From positions 1 through 47,934 of IMG/VR virus record IMGVR_UViG_3300005293_000005: 47,934 nucleotides of DNA; one strand, given 5' to 3'. This document shows positions 29,941 to 37,431 of this stretch, one piece after another. A program made the translations under genes and the position numbers. The stretch is from a virus. Under the pieces are notes generated by a model, which was given only the letters and a program-made list of their open reading frames with translations, was not told the DNA's origin and did no database searches. Numbering within the stretch: the first letter of the stretch is position 1; the number at the start of each line of letters is the position of its first letter.

Positions 29941-32702
29941 GTCCCCGCCCTCTTAGTTCCGGTAACCCGGTTCATTACCTGACCCGACTTGCCGCCGGCC
30001 ATGGCGTCCCCGACGATTACGTCAATGATGTAGCGGTTATCCGCTTCGCTGAAACGCGAGTTACTGGTTGCCCCCTGGCCAGAATAGTTATTGACATTAA
30101 CGATGGGGGCCAGCGGTGCATTAGAGCTACCGGCAGTCGCGTCCTTATTGCTGACAACCTGGCCACGCTGGTTAGGGATCATATACTGTTGCCCGCCAGC
30201 GCTGAAAATTTCAGGGGCGCCGCCTTCGTTGACGCGATAAACGCTCCCCGGATTTACCGCACCACCAGCACGCCGACCGCCGCCGAACGACTTAGCTAAC
30301 AACATAGTCGCCAGCAGCGCCGCGCCGCCGATTACCGCTGCGCCACCAAAAGAGGCGATAGACGACAGGCCCGCTGCCGGTGCCATGGACGCGGCAACTG
30401 CGGTACCGGTACTTGCGGCAGCCGTTGTAGTCGTTGCGGCGATAGTAGTCGTTGCGGCTGTTTGCGCTGCGGTAACAGCGGCCGTGCCGGCGACTTGAGT
30501 TGCCGTAGTGGTCTGCGCTGCCGCAGCCATCATGACTTGCTGTTTGATCCAGTCAACGCCCATCTGTACAAAGGCGCCGATCACGCTATTTAATACGGTA
30601 TTGGCAATGCCGCCGAGTGCTTCCTGCAGGCTTCCGGTACCACTCAAAATGCCGCTAATGGCAGATGTTGCGGATTGGCCAAGGGCATCAATGCTGTTTA
30701 GGAGGATCTCATTGCCGACAGCTTGGGCTTTAAAGTTTTCCTCATTCAGCGTTTTCATTGCCTCGGCATTAGCGACTTCGGCTTGGTGCTTTAGTTCCAG
30801 GTAGCGCTGATCACTCAGCAGCTTTTGATCATTCAGGGATTGGAGCTGTTTGAGCTGCTCGGTGTAGTTTTGCTGCTGGGCGGCAATAGGGTCGACAGCC
30901 GCCACGGCAGCCTTAGCACCCTGCAGGTCGTAAAGGGCTCCGGCCATGTCACGGATGCGCTGAACCTCATCAGGTGTGGCAAATCTGCTTAGCCCTAGCT
31001 GAGCGGCGTCTTGAGCCGCCTCGCGCGCGGTCTGCCCGACCTTGGCGATCGCCTGGCCCAGTTGCGCAAATTGCTTTTGATCGGCATCAGCCGCCGATTG
31101 CCTTTGCTTGGCTTCTTGGCGGCGCAGGGCAGCAGCCGCATTTTCTGCCTTGGTCTGTTCGCTGATGCCCTTTTTCTTTTCAGCTGCCCGCGCCTTTTCA
31201 GCCTCTGTCAGGTTGTAGTTTTCTATTGCCAGGGCAACCGCCGCCGCACGCTCGGACTCCGTGGCGCCGGCGCCCAGGCGTTGAATGGCTGCCAACTTAG
31301 CGCGCTCGACCCCTTGCGCTCGGAGCAGCACGTTCTGTTCTGCCAAGTCCTGCAGGGCTTTTTGGCCGCCAGTGGTTACGGTCGGGGCTGCCTTCGGCTT
31401 GCCGTCGGCGCCCCCTTGTCGCTTTTGTTCCTCTACGCGGGCGTCCTGCATCGCCTTGATTTCTTTGTTCAGCCCTTCAATGCGCTTTTGAGTTGCGGCA
31501 GCCATTACCGTTAGGCCGTTCTCTGCCTGAACGGCATATTGCTCCTCTGCAATCTGGCGCTCGCGTATTAGCTTATTGAATTTCTCCTGACCCTGCAGAT
31601 TGCCGGCCAGGTCGTTAGTCGTCCGCGCGATCGAGTCGAGCACCTTGACGAGGCGACGACTTGCGCCGGTGGCCTCGTCGATCTTGGCCAGGGCCGCGCC
31701 AAACGCCACGCTAACCGCGTTGCCTGCGTCGGATGCCGAGCGAGGGATTTTCTTGAATTCTGCGTCAACTGCCGGCACCTGCTGAAGCAATAGATCGAAC
31801 AGTTGTTGCGAGGTAATCTTTCCGTCCAACATCGCTTGACGGAACTGCCCCATGGACATTTTAGACGCGGCGGCCAGTTGCCGGATCAGTTCCGGGGTTT
31901 GCTCGACAATGCTGTTGTATTCCTCGGCGCGTAGTGTGCCGCCGGCGAGCGACTGGCCCAGTTGACGCAAAGCGTTAGCCGTCTCCTCCGCACTGGAGCC
32001 GCCGATTTTACCGATCTTCTGCAGGGTGCCGGTCAGCACCAGCACCTGATCATTGGTCGCCCCTAGCGATTTGAGGCTGGTTGTCAGGCTCTCCCATAGC
32101 TTGACCGTCGCCGGCATCGTCTGGCCGGTCTGAGAGGCGATGACGAGGAGCATCTTGTAGTTACTGGCTGCGGTGGCCAGGTCGGGACTTAGGCGGCCGA
32201 TACGACTCTGCAGCAGGGTAAACTGCTCAGCCATTTGCCCCCATTGCTTGAGGGTCTGCACGGTAATAACGCCGGCGATTGCAGCGGCCAGGGGCGTCAA
32301 GGAGGTGCCGAACGTGCTGGCTTTCTTTTGAGCCACCTCGGTGGAGCCATTTAACCTGGCGTATTGAGCGTCCAGCTTGGCCAGGTAGGAGTTGTATTGC
32401 GAAACACTGAGTTGACCTTTAGCAAATGCCGCGCTCAACTGGTCTTGCATGTCGTCCAAGCGTCGAGTGGCGGCCACCACGGGGTCAATGCGCCCCAGAA
32501 GGGCCGTAAGGGCCGAGGCTTCCTTATCCGTTGCCCGCGCCGTGCGCTCCATTGTCTTGGCATTGCGGTCCGCTGCCCGGTCTGTTTTATCGAACGAGTT
32601 TTGCAGGTTGTCCAGGGTTTCAGTAGCCCGCCGGCCCGCGTCAATAACCTTGTCGGTCTTGGCGTCAACCTCGTAATAGATAGTCCCGGCGTTTTCGGCC
32701 AT
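29937..32702 (-). CDS. Tape measure protein, 921 aa
   Basis: The N-terminal roughly 100 residues are coiled coil (TDKVIDAGRRATETLDNLQN). Residues about 150-330 match the tape-measure N-terminal domain (LLVIASQTGQTMPATVKLWE, LRQLGQSLAGGTLRAEEYNS). The middle is a long Ala/Glu/Lys-rich helical rod. Near residue 720-850 there are Ala/Thr/Gly-rich hydrophobic stretches (AAVIGGAALLATMLLAKSF). Tape length sets tail length; at about 0.15 nm per residue, 921 residues imply a tail near 140 nm. It begins directly after the TAA of the chaperone gene, in the same frame. Confidence 0.9.
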   Translation of the reverse strand: MAENAGTIYYEVDAKTDKVIDAGRRATETLDNLQNSFDKTDRAADRNAKTMERTARATDKEASALTALLGRIDPVVAATRRLDDMQDQLSAAFAKGQLSVSQYNSYLAKLDAQYARLNGSTEVAQKKASTFGTSLTPLAAAIAGVITVQTLKQWGQMAEQFTLLQSRIGRLSPDLATAASNYKMLLVIASQTGQTMPATVKLWESLTTSLKSLGATNDQVLVLTGTLQKIGKIGGSSAEETANALRQLGQSLAGGTLRAEEYNSIVEQTPELIRQLAAASKMSMGQFRQAMLDGKITSQQLFDLLLQQVPAVDAEFKKIPRSASDAGNAVSVAFGAALAKIDEATGASRRLVKVLDSIARTTNDLAGNLQGQEKFNKLIRERQIAEEQYAVQAENGLTVMAAATQKRIEGLNKEIKAMQDARVEEQKRQGGADGKPKAAPTVTTGGQKALQDLAEQNVLLRAQGVERAKLAAIQRLGAGATESERAAAVALAIENYNLTEAEKARAAEKKKGISEQTKAENAAAALRRQEAKQRQSAADADQKQFAQLGQAIAKVGQTAREAAQDAAQLGLSRFATPDEVQRIRDMAGALYDLQGAKAAVAAVDPIAAQQQNYTEQLKQLQSLNDQKLLSDQRYLELKHQAEVANAEAMKTLNEENFKAQAVGNEILLNSIDALGQSATSAISGILSGTGSLQEALGGIANTVLNSVIGAFVQMGVDWIKQQVMMAAAAQTTTATQVAGTAAVTAAQTAATTTIAATTTTAAASTGTAVAASMAPAAGLSSIASFGGAAVIGGAALLATMLLAKSFGGGRRAGGAVNPGSVYRVNEGGAPEIFSAGGQQYMIPNQRGQVVSNKDATAGSSNAPLAPIVNVNNYSGQGATSNSRFSEADNRYIIDVIVGDAMAGGKSGQVMNRVTGTKRAGT

Positions 32703-33314
32703 TTACTTTTTCCCCGCGCGCAGTGCGTTGATCTTTTCAAGTCGTGACAGTGTAGCGTCTACGTCTTGCGCGGTCATTGGCTTGTTAGGTGGCGGCGGGA
32801 ACTTGGAGTGCATCACTTGCACAAAACTGGTCATTGTCATGCGCCAAGCGTCAGACTCGCTCATGCCCAGGTGCGCGATGGCGGCGGCCACGTAGTCCGC
32901 TGCCTTGAACTCTTTCATTGCCTCGCCTTTACGCCCGGCGTCCGCCTCGACGTCCCCGAGAACTCCGTGGCGGATCAGCCCTTGCGCAACGGCCACGATG
33001 TCGTGCATGGGCATCTTGCCGGGGCTGTAGGCAATGCGCCCGCGTCCGGTAGGCACCATTCCGCCCAGCAGGTCGCCCAGGTCCTGATCCCCTGCACAGG
33101 CATACAGGACGGTCAGGGCCCACTCGAAACGCAGCTTGCGAAACTTGGTTAAGAGGTAGGGGTTTTCCGGCTCCGGACTCATTAGGATGGCAGTGGCTTC
33201 GATAATATCGGTGGCGGAACCGATCTGAGAGATAGAAAAAAGGGACGGCCGCAACAAGTACGAACGCCCCTCTATTTCTATCCCGACTTCGCCAATGGCG
33301 GTCAGGGCAGACAT
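32703..33314 (-). CDS. Tail assembly chaperone-like protein (DUF6246-like), 203 aa
   Basis: MSALTAIGEVGIEIEGRSYL, then the central WALTVLYACAGDQDLGDLLG and VAVAQGLIRHGVLGD. This matches a family placed between tail tube and tape measure in siphoviruses. The helical second half ends SRLEKINALRAGKK. Lambda-like phages make two chaperones here by -1 frameshift; no second frame is visible between this gene and the tape measure, so a single product is likely. Confidence 0.75.
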   Translation of the reverse strand: MSALTAIGEVGIEIEGRSYLLRPSLFSISQIGSATDIIEATAILMSPEPENPYLLTKFRKLRFEWALTVLYACAGDQDLGDLLGGMVPTGRGRIAYSPGKMPMHDIVAVAQGLIRHGVLGDVEADAGRKGEAMKEFKAADYVAAAIAHLGMSESDAWRMTMTSFVQVMHSKFPPPPNKPMTAQDVDATLSRLEKINALRAGKK

Positions 33315-33674
33315 TTACACCTCAACAAGCCAGGCCGTTACATCAGTCGCCAGGGAAACCGCCAGGGTCACGGCGCCAACCAAGTAGGCCCGGTAGTTCG
33401 CCAGGGGGATTGCGACAGTAGCGCCGGCGGCCACTACGATCGACGCACCGGCGGCAGTATTCAGCGTAGAGCCGGTGCCCGGTACCTTGATACTGGCAGG
33501 CGCGTCGGCACCGTCCAGGGTCAAAGTTACGCTAGCACCGGAGGCGTTGCGCACGTACAGCACCTGCTTTGCCGAGCCATTATAGGTCAGGGTATTGGAA
33601 GTGCCGACGGCTACCGGCGCCACGGCCGTGAAACCGACTGCATCGAAAGGGCGGATAGCTGGAATATTGGCCAT
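33315..33674 (-). CDS. Putative structural protein, 119 aa
   Basis: Small, beta-rich, Ala/Val/Thr/Gly-rich protein (VLYVRNASGASVTLTLDGAD, AAGASIVVAAGATVAIPLAN) with hardly any charged residues, reading like a decoration or Ig-like beta-sandwich. It lies between the tail tube gene (1-base overlap) and the chaperone, so it is probably a tail surface component. Not assigned to a family. Confidence 0.65.
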   Translation of the reverse strand: MANIPAIRPFDAVGFTAVAPVAVGTSNTLTYNGSAKQVLYVRNASGASVTLTLDGADAPASIKVPGTGSTLNTAAGASIVVAAGATVAIPLANYRAYLVGAVTLAVSLATDVTAWLVEV

Positions 33675-34165
33675 TATGGAACCACCGGAGTGTCAGTGAT
33701 GATCAGGCCGAACGGCGAGTACGCGATCTGCGCTTCGAACGAACGGGTAACGACGTCGGTGGTGGGCGCCGACAGCGAGATATTCGTGATAATCATGAAT
33801 GCCTCGTAAGTCAGGTCGGGACCGGTCAAACGGATCCAGGCGTACGGCTTACCGCCGGTAGCCAAACCCTTGGCGACGTGCTTAACGAGCGCAACCTGCG
33901 TTACAACGCCGGCTTGGTCGGTCGATCGCGCAACCAGGTCGCCGCTCACCGAAAAGTTGAGATAGCTGGCGGCGTTGTCTTTGAGGTTACCGACTGTCAG
34001 GTCGGAAGTTGCATCGATGGTGTCCCATTCAATGGTAATTTCCTTGCTGGTGAAGCCGCCGATCGGCTCATAGTCACCCGAAGCTGGGCGCGTATCGCCG
34101 CAACCTGGGTACCATTCCAAGGCGTAATCGCCGCCAGTCAGGGACTGGTTTGCACATACTGGCAT
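33674..34165 (-). CDS. Major tail tube protein, 163 aa
   Basis: MPVCANQSLTGGDYALEWYP, then EPIGGFTSKEITIEWDTIDA and VTRSFEAQIAYSPFGLII. The pattern (beta-rich N-terminus, I-E-W-D-T-x-D-x-T, F-E-x-x-I-A) fits the gpV-like tail tube family of siphoviruses. Position between tail terminator and chaperone/tape measure supports it. It should polymerise as hexameric rings around the tape measure. Confidence 0.8.
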   Translation of the reverse strand: MPVCANQSLTGGDYALEWYPGCGDTRPASGDYEPIGGFTSKEITIEWDTIDATSDLTVGNLKDNAASYLNFSVSGDLVARSTDQAGVVTQVALVKHVAKGLATGGKPYAWIRLTGPDLTYEAFMIITNISLSAPTTDVVTRSFEAQIAYSPFGLIITDTPVVP

Positions 34166-34240
34166 GTTGGTGCCCTCTATTTGGATGTTCAGTTATGCCC
34201 AAGAGGGCGCGTATCATGTTAACGCATCGGCGGCAAGACG

Positions 34241-34630
34241 TCAGCTAATCAGCTGTAGATTGATCTCGTACCACACACGCTCTTCAACCGTGTAGCCGGG
34301 GCCGATAGGCCCTCCCTGCATGCGGAACAGCGTCACGTCACAATTGCGGTTATCTGTCTTCAGCCGATCACGGATCGAGTAGACGAATGCGCGAAGGGCG
34401 TTGATGTCGGCGTTGCCCTTTTGAGCGCTGAGGAAAATCACCCGTACCGAGTCATAGTTGACGTCTTGCGTGTTACTCGTTGTACCTCCCATAGAGGTCA
34501 GCACACAAAGGCGCTTGCTTGCGTTTGCGGCGCTATCGCGCCACATGCCTTGAAAGACCTCAAAGCCAAGTTCTGCCCAGCTAGGTCCGGCCTCCAGCCA
34601 TTGTTTAACCGCATCGACGGGGATGGTCAT
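34241..34630 (-). CDS. Tail terminator protein (gpU-like), 129 aa
   Basis: MTIPVDAVKQWLEAGPSWAE begins an alpha/beta fold with VRVIFLSAQKGNADINALRA and VEERVWYEINLQLIS near the end, typical of gpU-like terminators that cap the tube. Located after the HK97 gp10-like gene and before the tube gene, as expected. A 75-base gap separates it from the tube gene. Confidence 0.7.
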   Translation of the reverse strand: MTIPVDAVKQWLEAGPSWAELGFEVFQGMWRDSAANASKRLCVLTSMGGTTSNTQDVNYDSVRVIFLSAQKGNADINALRAFVYSIRDRLKTDNRNCDVTLFRMQGGPIGPGYTVEERVWYEINLQLIS

Positions 34631-35046
34631 AGTTGCATCTCTCGTTGAATGGCTTCTTTAATCTCTGCCAAGCCATCGCGCTCAAACCCCTTAGTCAAGA
34701 AGTGCGGTTCGGCGCTGTTTGCTCCACCTGAGCCGTCCCATACGTTGCCCAGGCTTGCGGGACTTCGCGGCGTATTGGTGCCCTTAAGGGTGCCGGGTTT
34801 TTCGTGAACGGCGGCCGAGTAGGCGGCAGTATAGCCGTAGGTGCCTCTCCAGCCATCACCCTTACGCTCAACCCTGCGCAGCCGGCTATTAACCAGCGTG
34901 CCCAAGGCCATGGGCGTGAGGACGTCTGCGTAGCCGCCGCCAATGATAAGGATAGTCGTTACACACTCCTCGGTCATCGGCCCGGTTATCTTGTCAAACG
35001 TCTCCGTCAGCTTGCTCCTGACGGCGCTCATCCCTTTAGCTGGCAT
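34627..35046 (-). CDS. HK97 gp10-like minor tail / head-tail protein, 139 aa
   Basis: AVRSKLTETFDKITGPMTEE, then ILIIGGGYADVLTPMALGTL, GYTAAYSAAVHEKPGTLKG and AEPHFLTKGFERDG. These are the signatures of a gp10-like family sitting between head closure and tail terminator genes. Its role is head-tail joining or tail completion. Overlaps neighbours by 4 bases and 1 base. Confidence 0.8.
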   Translation of the reverse strand: MPAKGMSAVRSKLTETFDKITGPMTEECVTTILIIGGGYADVLTPMALGTLVNSRLRRVERKGDGWRGTYGYTAAYSAAVHEKPGTLKGTNTPRSPASLGNVWDGSGGANSAEPHFLTKGFERDGLAEIKEAIQREMQL

Positions 35047-35372
35047 TAGGTCACCGTCCGGTAATCAGGCACGTCCTTAAACATCGCCAGGTCCCATTCC
35101 ATGTGGTCGCGGATCTCCTGCCAGCCTGTTTCGGCGACGGTGTTTAGCTTGATCAGGTCTCGGTGCTTGGGCCGCGCGTCTTCAGACCAAATAATGTACC
35201 GGCTGACGAATTCGGCCCCGTTGGCGTCGCGCATCTCCGTGGATTCGGCCGCCCAGGTGCATGCAATCGTGAACTCGTCACCATAGACTATGTTGCCGGC
35301 GTAAGTATCCTCGGACACAAAAGGCCGGACGGTGGCGGTGTTCTTATAGCTCCAGCGGCTGATTTTACTCAC
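35046..35372 (-). CDS. Putative head closure (stopper) protein, 108 aa
   Basis: MSKISRWSYKNTATVRPFVS, TIACTWAAESTEMRDANGAE and IIWSEDARPKHRDLIKL form a small beta barrel-like protein, the usual shape of head stoppers. Located after the adaptor gene and before the gp10-like gene. Family identity is not certain. Confidence 0.65.
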   Translation of the reverse strand: MSKISRWSYKNTATVRPFVSEDTYAGNIVYGDEFTIACTWAAESTEMRDANGAEFVSRYIIWSEDARPKHRDLIKLNTVAETGWQEIRDHMEWDLAMFKDVPDYRTVT

Positions 35373-35760
35373 AGTAGCGGGCTCTCCCGACCATCATCCC
35401 GCAGGTGACCCCGTTCGGGTCTTCTGGAATCAGGCCGTCTAGGCAACCGGTCTTGTCCAGTCCGTGCAGCAGGTTGAGATATTTATTGTAACCCTCGCTC
35501 AGCGTGCCGAATGCATAGGACTGTGAAGCCCCCGAGGGCGCGCGCTGCTGGGTTACCTGGCGATTGGGCTGCATGATGCCGAGCAGCGCCAGAGCGTACA
35601 GGTTGATCAGGGAGATGGTGCCCGCAGGGTAACCTTGAGCGACCAAGCATTCATAGGCTGAATTGATCTGGTCAACCAGCAGCTGCAGGAAAAAGTCGGG
35701 AATGTCCTCGATGCCCAAGGAGGCTAGAAATTGCTTGGCTTGCTCTAGGGTCAGTTCCAC
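35365..35760 (-). CDS. Head-tail adaptor protein (DUF7370-like), 131 aa
   Basis: MELTLEQAKQFLASLGIEDI, FFLQLLVDQINSAYECLVAQ and INLYALALLGIMQPNRQVTQ form a helical bundle as in connector adaptors that bind the portal. It is the first gene of the tail-side operon and stands beside a (+) strand cassette instead of the head genes, from which it is separated by about 1.3 kb. No promoter of its own was found on the - strand. Confidence 0.7.
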   Translation of the reverse strand: MELTLEQAKQFLASLGIEDIPDFFLQLLVDQINSAYECLVAQGYPAGTISLINLYALALLGIMQPNRQVTQQRAPSGASQSYAFGTLSEGYNKYLNLLHGLDKTGCLDGLIPEDPNGVTCGMMVGRARYCE

Positions 35761-35824
35761 GGGTAGCGTCTCCAGGTAGTTTGCACAGGATACCGCGCAG
35801 CCGATGAAAGGGCAAAATAGATGC

Positions 35825-35853
35825 TTGACGAACTGTTCAAGCCTGAATACTAT
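35825..35853 (+). promoter_or_regulatory. Sigma70-type promoter of the inserted (+) cassette
   Basis: -35 TTGACG (35825-35830), 17-base spacer AACTGTTCAAGCCTGAA, -10 TACTAT (35848-35853). Near-duplicate of the promoter at 20837-20865 from the middle of the spacer onward. It reads rightward into 35888-37035. Confidence 0.85.
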
Positions 35854-35890
35854 AGGCCCATCGAAACAAACAACGGAGCAAGACGAAATG
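35834..35890 (+). repeat. Promoter-leader repeat, copy 2
   Basis: Second copy of the 57-base promoter-leader-start codon segment (first copy 20846-20902), 3 mismatches. It brings the same ribosome site (CGGAGCAAGACGA) to an unrelated 22-residue frame. Confidence 0.9.
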
Positions 35891-35956
35891 AACGAAACAA
35901 CGAAGTCCCAAGCTACCGAACCCGTCTATACCGATCCTAAACCGGTGCACCGCTAA
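35888..35956 (+). CDS. Leader peptide, 22 aa
   Basis: A short frame (MNETTKSQATEPVYTDPKPV, ending HR) that uses the duplicated ribosome site. Its TAA overlaps the ATG of the next gene (TAATG), so it could be a translational leader for the membrane protein that follows. Confidence 0.5.
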   Translation: MNETTKSQATEPVYTDPKPVHR

Positions 35957-36132
35957 TGTCCAAGTTCATCACCGCCACGCTCGGCGCCTTAACCCTTCTG
36001 ACCTGTGTGCTGTTAGGGGTTGGCCTGTTCGGTTCTGAGTACGCATCCGACCAGCAGTTCACGCTGCTAGGCCTGTCGTTCCTAACAGGCAGCGCGGCAA
36101 ACATTCTGGGCATTTGGGCCCTCTCACGCTAG
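35956..36132 (+). CDS. Small two-TM membrane protein, 58 aa
   Basis: MSKFITATLGALTLLTCVLL forms helix 1 and a second helix runs through FTLLGLSFLTGSAANILGIW; between them is SEYASDQQ. Size and shape match small phage membrane proteins, including class II holins, but it is not in the lysis cassette. Coupled to the leader by a 1-base overlap. Confidence 0.6.
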   Translation: MSKFITATLGALTLLTCVLLGVGLFGSEYASDQQFTLLGLSFLTGSAANILGIWALSR

Positions 36133-36144
36133 GAGAAACACGGA

Positions 36145-36342
36145 ATGGCAAAGGTATTTTTAGTATGGAATAAGAACCGCACCGAGTGCGTCGGTTTTAC
36201 GGACAAAGATGACGCCCGTCAGGCCGCAGGGGCTAAGCGTATGAGCAACCCGTGTGCGACCCTGGCCGAAGCCTGGCGCGAGACCTATGCGGACGATGAG
36301 CCGAAATTGAAGTTTGAGATTCAAGAGGTCGAGGTCGGTTGA
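36145..36342 (+). CDS. Hypothetical protein, 65 aa
   Basis: MAKVFLVWNKNRTECVGFTD begins a small alpha/beta protein (FTDKDDARQAAGAKRMSNPC, ending FEIQEVEVG). AGGAG is ten bases before the ATG. Similar short proteins are scattered among phages, no function known. Confidence 0.65.
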   Translation: MAKVFLVWNKNRTECVGFTDKDDARQAAGAKRMSNPCATLAEAWRETYADDEPKLKFEIQEVEVG

Positions 36343-36458
36343 AACCTAATCAGCCGCCGGCGCCCGGCTTTGTATGGGTGAAGGTTTTAAGCGGCCCAAA
36401 AAGGGGCCAATGGGCGCAGGTGTTGCGCCGCGAATATGAACCGAAGGGGAAAAACTGA
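36339..36458 (+). CDS. Small basic protein, 39 aa (TTG start)
   Basis: The frame reads (M)KPNQPPAPGFVWVKVLSGPK... and ends REYEPKGKN. TTG at 36339 overlaps the preceding TGA and follows GAGGTCGAGG; its stop overlaps the next ATG as TGATG. The tight fit between two genes supports it despite its length. Confidence 0.5.
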   Translation: MKPNQPPAPGFVWVKVLSGPKRGQWAQVLRREYEPKGKN

Positions 36459-36871
36459 TGAACCGTGAAAGCTTGAAACACCTGCGCAACGGCGGCCGAG
36501 TTCGTTTCGCCGACGGCGTTGAAACCCTCTTGCCTCCAGCCCCTATCGGCCCGTCGATCGAGGAACTGATCCAACAGGGCTACCTCTTGCCCACCGGCCG
36601 GCGCCGGCCTTCTCCAGCTGTTCGCTTTGGCGAGATACTGCACAAGGCGTTCAATCAAACCCGCAGCCCCGGCATGCCGCCCGAGCACGCTGCACCTTAT
36701 GGCCATAGTTGCCACAACCTCAAGGGCATTTATGGCGCCGATATGTACGCCCCTACCGCCGTGCAGGTGCTGCGCACTGAGAACGCAACCCTGCGTCGCC
36801 GCCTTAAAGCCTACATCGCCGTCGCGCTGCTCGGCTGGGCCGCCGTAGTGGTAATGGGGGTGGTGCTGTGA
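36458..36871 (+). CDS. Protein with C-terminal membrane anchor, 137 aa
   Basis: The N-terminal roughly 110 residues are soluble and basic (MNRESLKHLRNGGRVRFADG, PAPIGPSIEELIQQGYLL). The last roughly 20 residues (AYIAVALLGWAAVVVMGVVL) form a transmembrane helix, so this is probably a C-tail-anchored inner-membrane protein. AAGGGG lies upstream. Function unknown; its neighbours are membrane proteins too. Confidence 0.65.
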   Translation: MNRESLKHLRNGGRVRFADGVETLLPPAPIGPSIEELIQQGYLLPTGRRRPSPAVRFGEILHKAFNQTRSPGMPPEHAAPYGHSCHNLKGIYGADMYAPTAVQVLRTENATLRRRLKAYIAVALLGWAAVVVMGVVL

Positions 36872-37035
36872 CGACTAATCAGGTTCTAGGCGGGCTCATA
36901 TTACTAGCGATCTTCGGCGCCCTTTTCTTATATACCTGGCGCACGCTCGGATTTAAAGACGCCGTTTCTTGTTTTGCTTTTTCATTTGGGCTTTGCGCGC
37001 TGGTAGGGCTAGCAGCTTCCTTGCTCAAATCTTAG
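36868..37035 (+). CDS. Small two-TM membrane protein, 55 aa (GTG start)
   Basis: The frame (M)TTNQVLGGLILLAIFGALFL... has helices at about 5-22 and 35-52, split by a loop TWRTLGFKD. GTG overlaps the preceding TGA (GTGA). It is the last gene of the (+) cassette, directly before the bidirectional terminator. Confidence 0.55.
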   Translation: MTTNQVLGGLILLAIFGALFLYTWRTLGFKDAVSCFAFSFGLCALVGLAASLLKS

Positions 37036-37044
37036 GCAATAGAA

Positions 37045-37064
37045 AACGGCGCCTAGGCGCCGTT
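37045..37064. terminator. Bidirectional intrinsic terminator
   Basis: Perfect palindrome with 9-bp arms, AACGGCGCC-TA-GGCGCCGTT, flanked by an A run and a T-containing stretch. It separates the (+) cassette from the convergent (-) capsid operon ending at 37087. Same CCTAGG centre and arm length as the terminator at 378-397. Confidence 0.85.
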
Positions 37065-37086
37065 AGTCTTGGAGCATGCCACCGTG

Positions 37087-37431
37087 TTACTTGCTGGCTT
37101 TCGCTTTATCCAGGATGTCCTGGGCTTCAGCCTCGGCGGTCTGGACCTTCAGGGTCGCTTCGGCTTCGGCGTCCTTGAGGATTTTGTCGGCTTTCGCCTC
37201 CGCCTCTTCGAGGATTTGCTTGGCTTCGGCATTCGCGCCCTTGGCGTCCAGGCCTTCCGACTGATCAACCGAACGGCCCAGGGGACGCGTGCGGCTGCGG
37301 AACAGCTCGGAGGTTGGCAGGTTGTCGTCGCCGACTTCCAGGGTCAAGACGTCGCCGCGCGAGAGGTCTTTGTGCACCGGATGGTCGACGATGGTGCCGA
37401 TCAGTTCGAACTTCGCAGTCTTGGTAGCCAT
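37087..37431 (-). CDS. Putative capsid-associated protein with helical tail, 114 aa
   Basis: Residues 1-45 are beta-rich (MATKTAKFELIGTIVDHPVH, GDVLTLEVGD). Residues about 60-114 are a continuous Ala/Glu/Lys helix (EAKQILEEAEAKADKILKDA...) that should form a coiled coil. It follows the major capsid gene with a 1-base overlap and is last in the head operon. Perhaps a minor capsid or scaffold-like protein; not assigned to a family. Confidence 0.65.
   Translation of the reverse strand: MATKTAKFELIGTIVDHPVHKDLSRGDVLTLEVGDDNLPTSELFRSRTRPLGRSVDQSEGLDAKGANAEAKQILEEAEAKADKILKDAEAEATLKVQTAEAEAQDILDKAKASK

Noticed and set aside
32695-32725. Possible -1 frameshift site at the end of the chaperone gene (GGGGAAAAAG)
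   Set aside because: The heptamer does not fit X-XXY-YYZ in the zero frame, and there is no second open frame leading to an extended chaperone before the tape measure.
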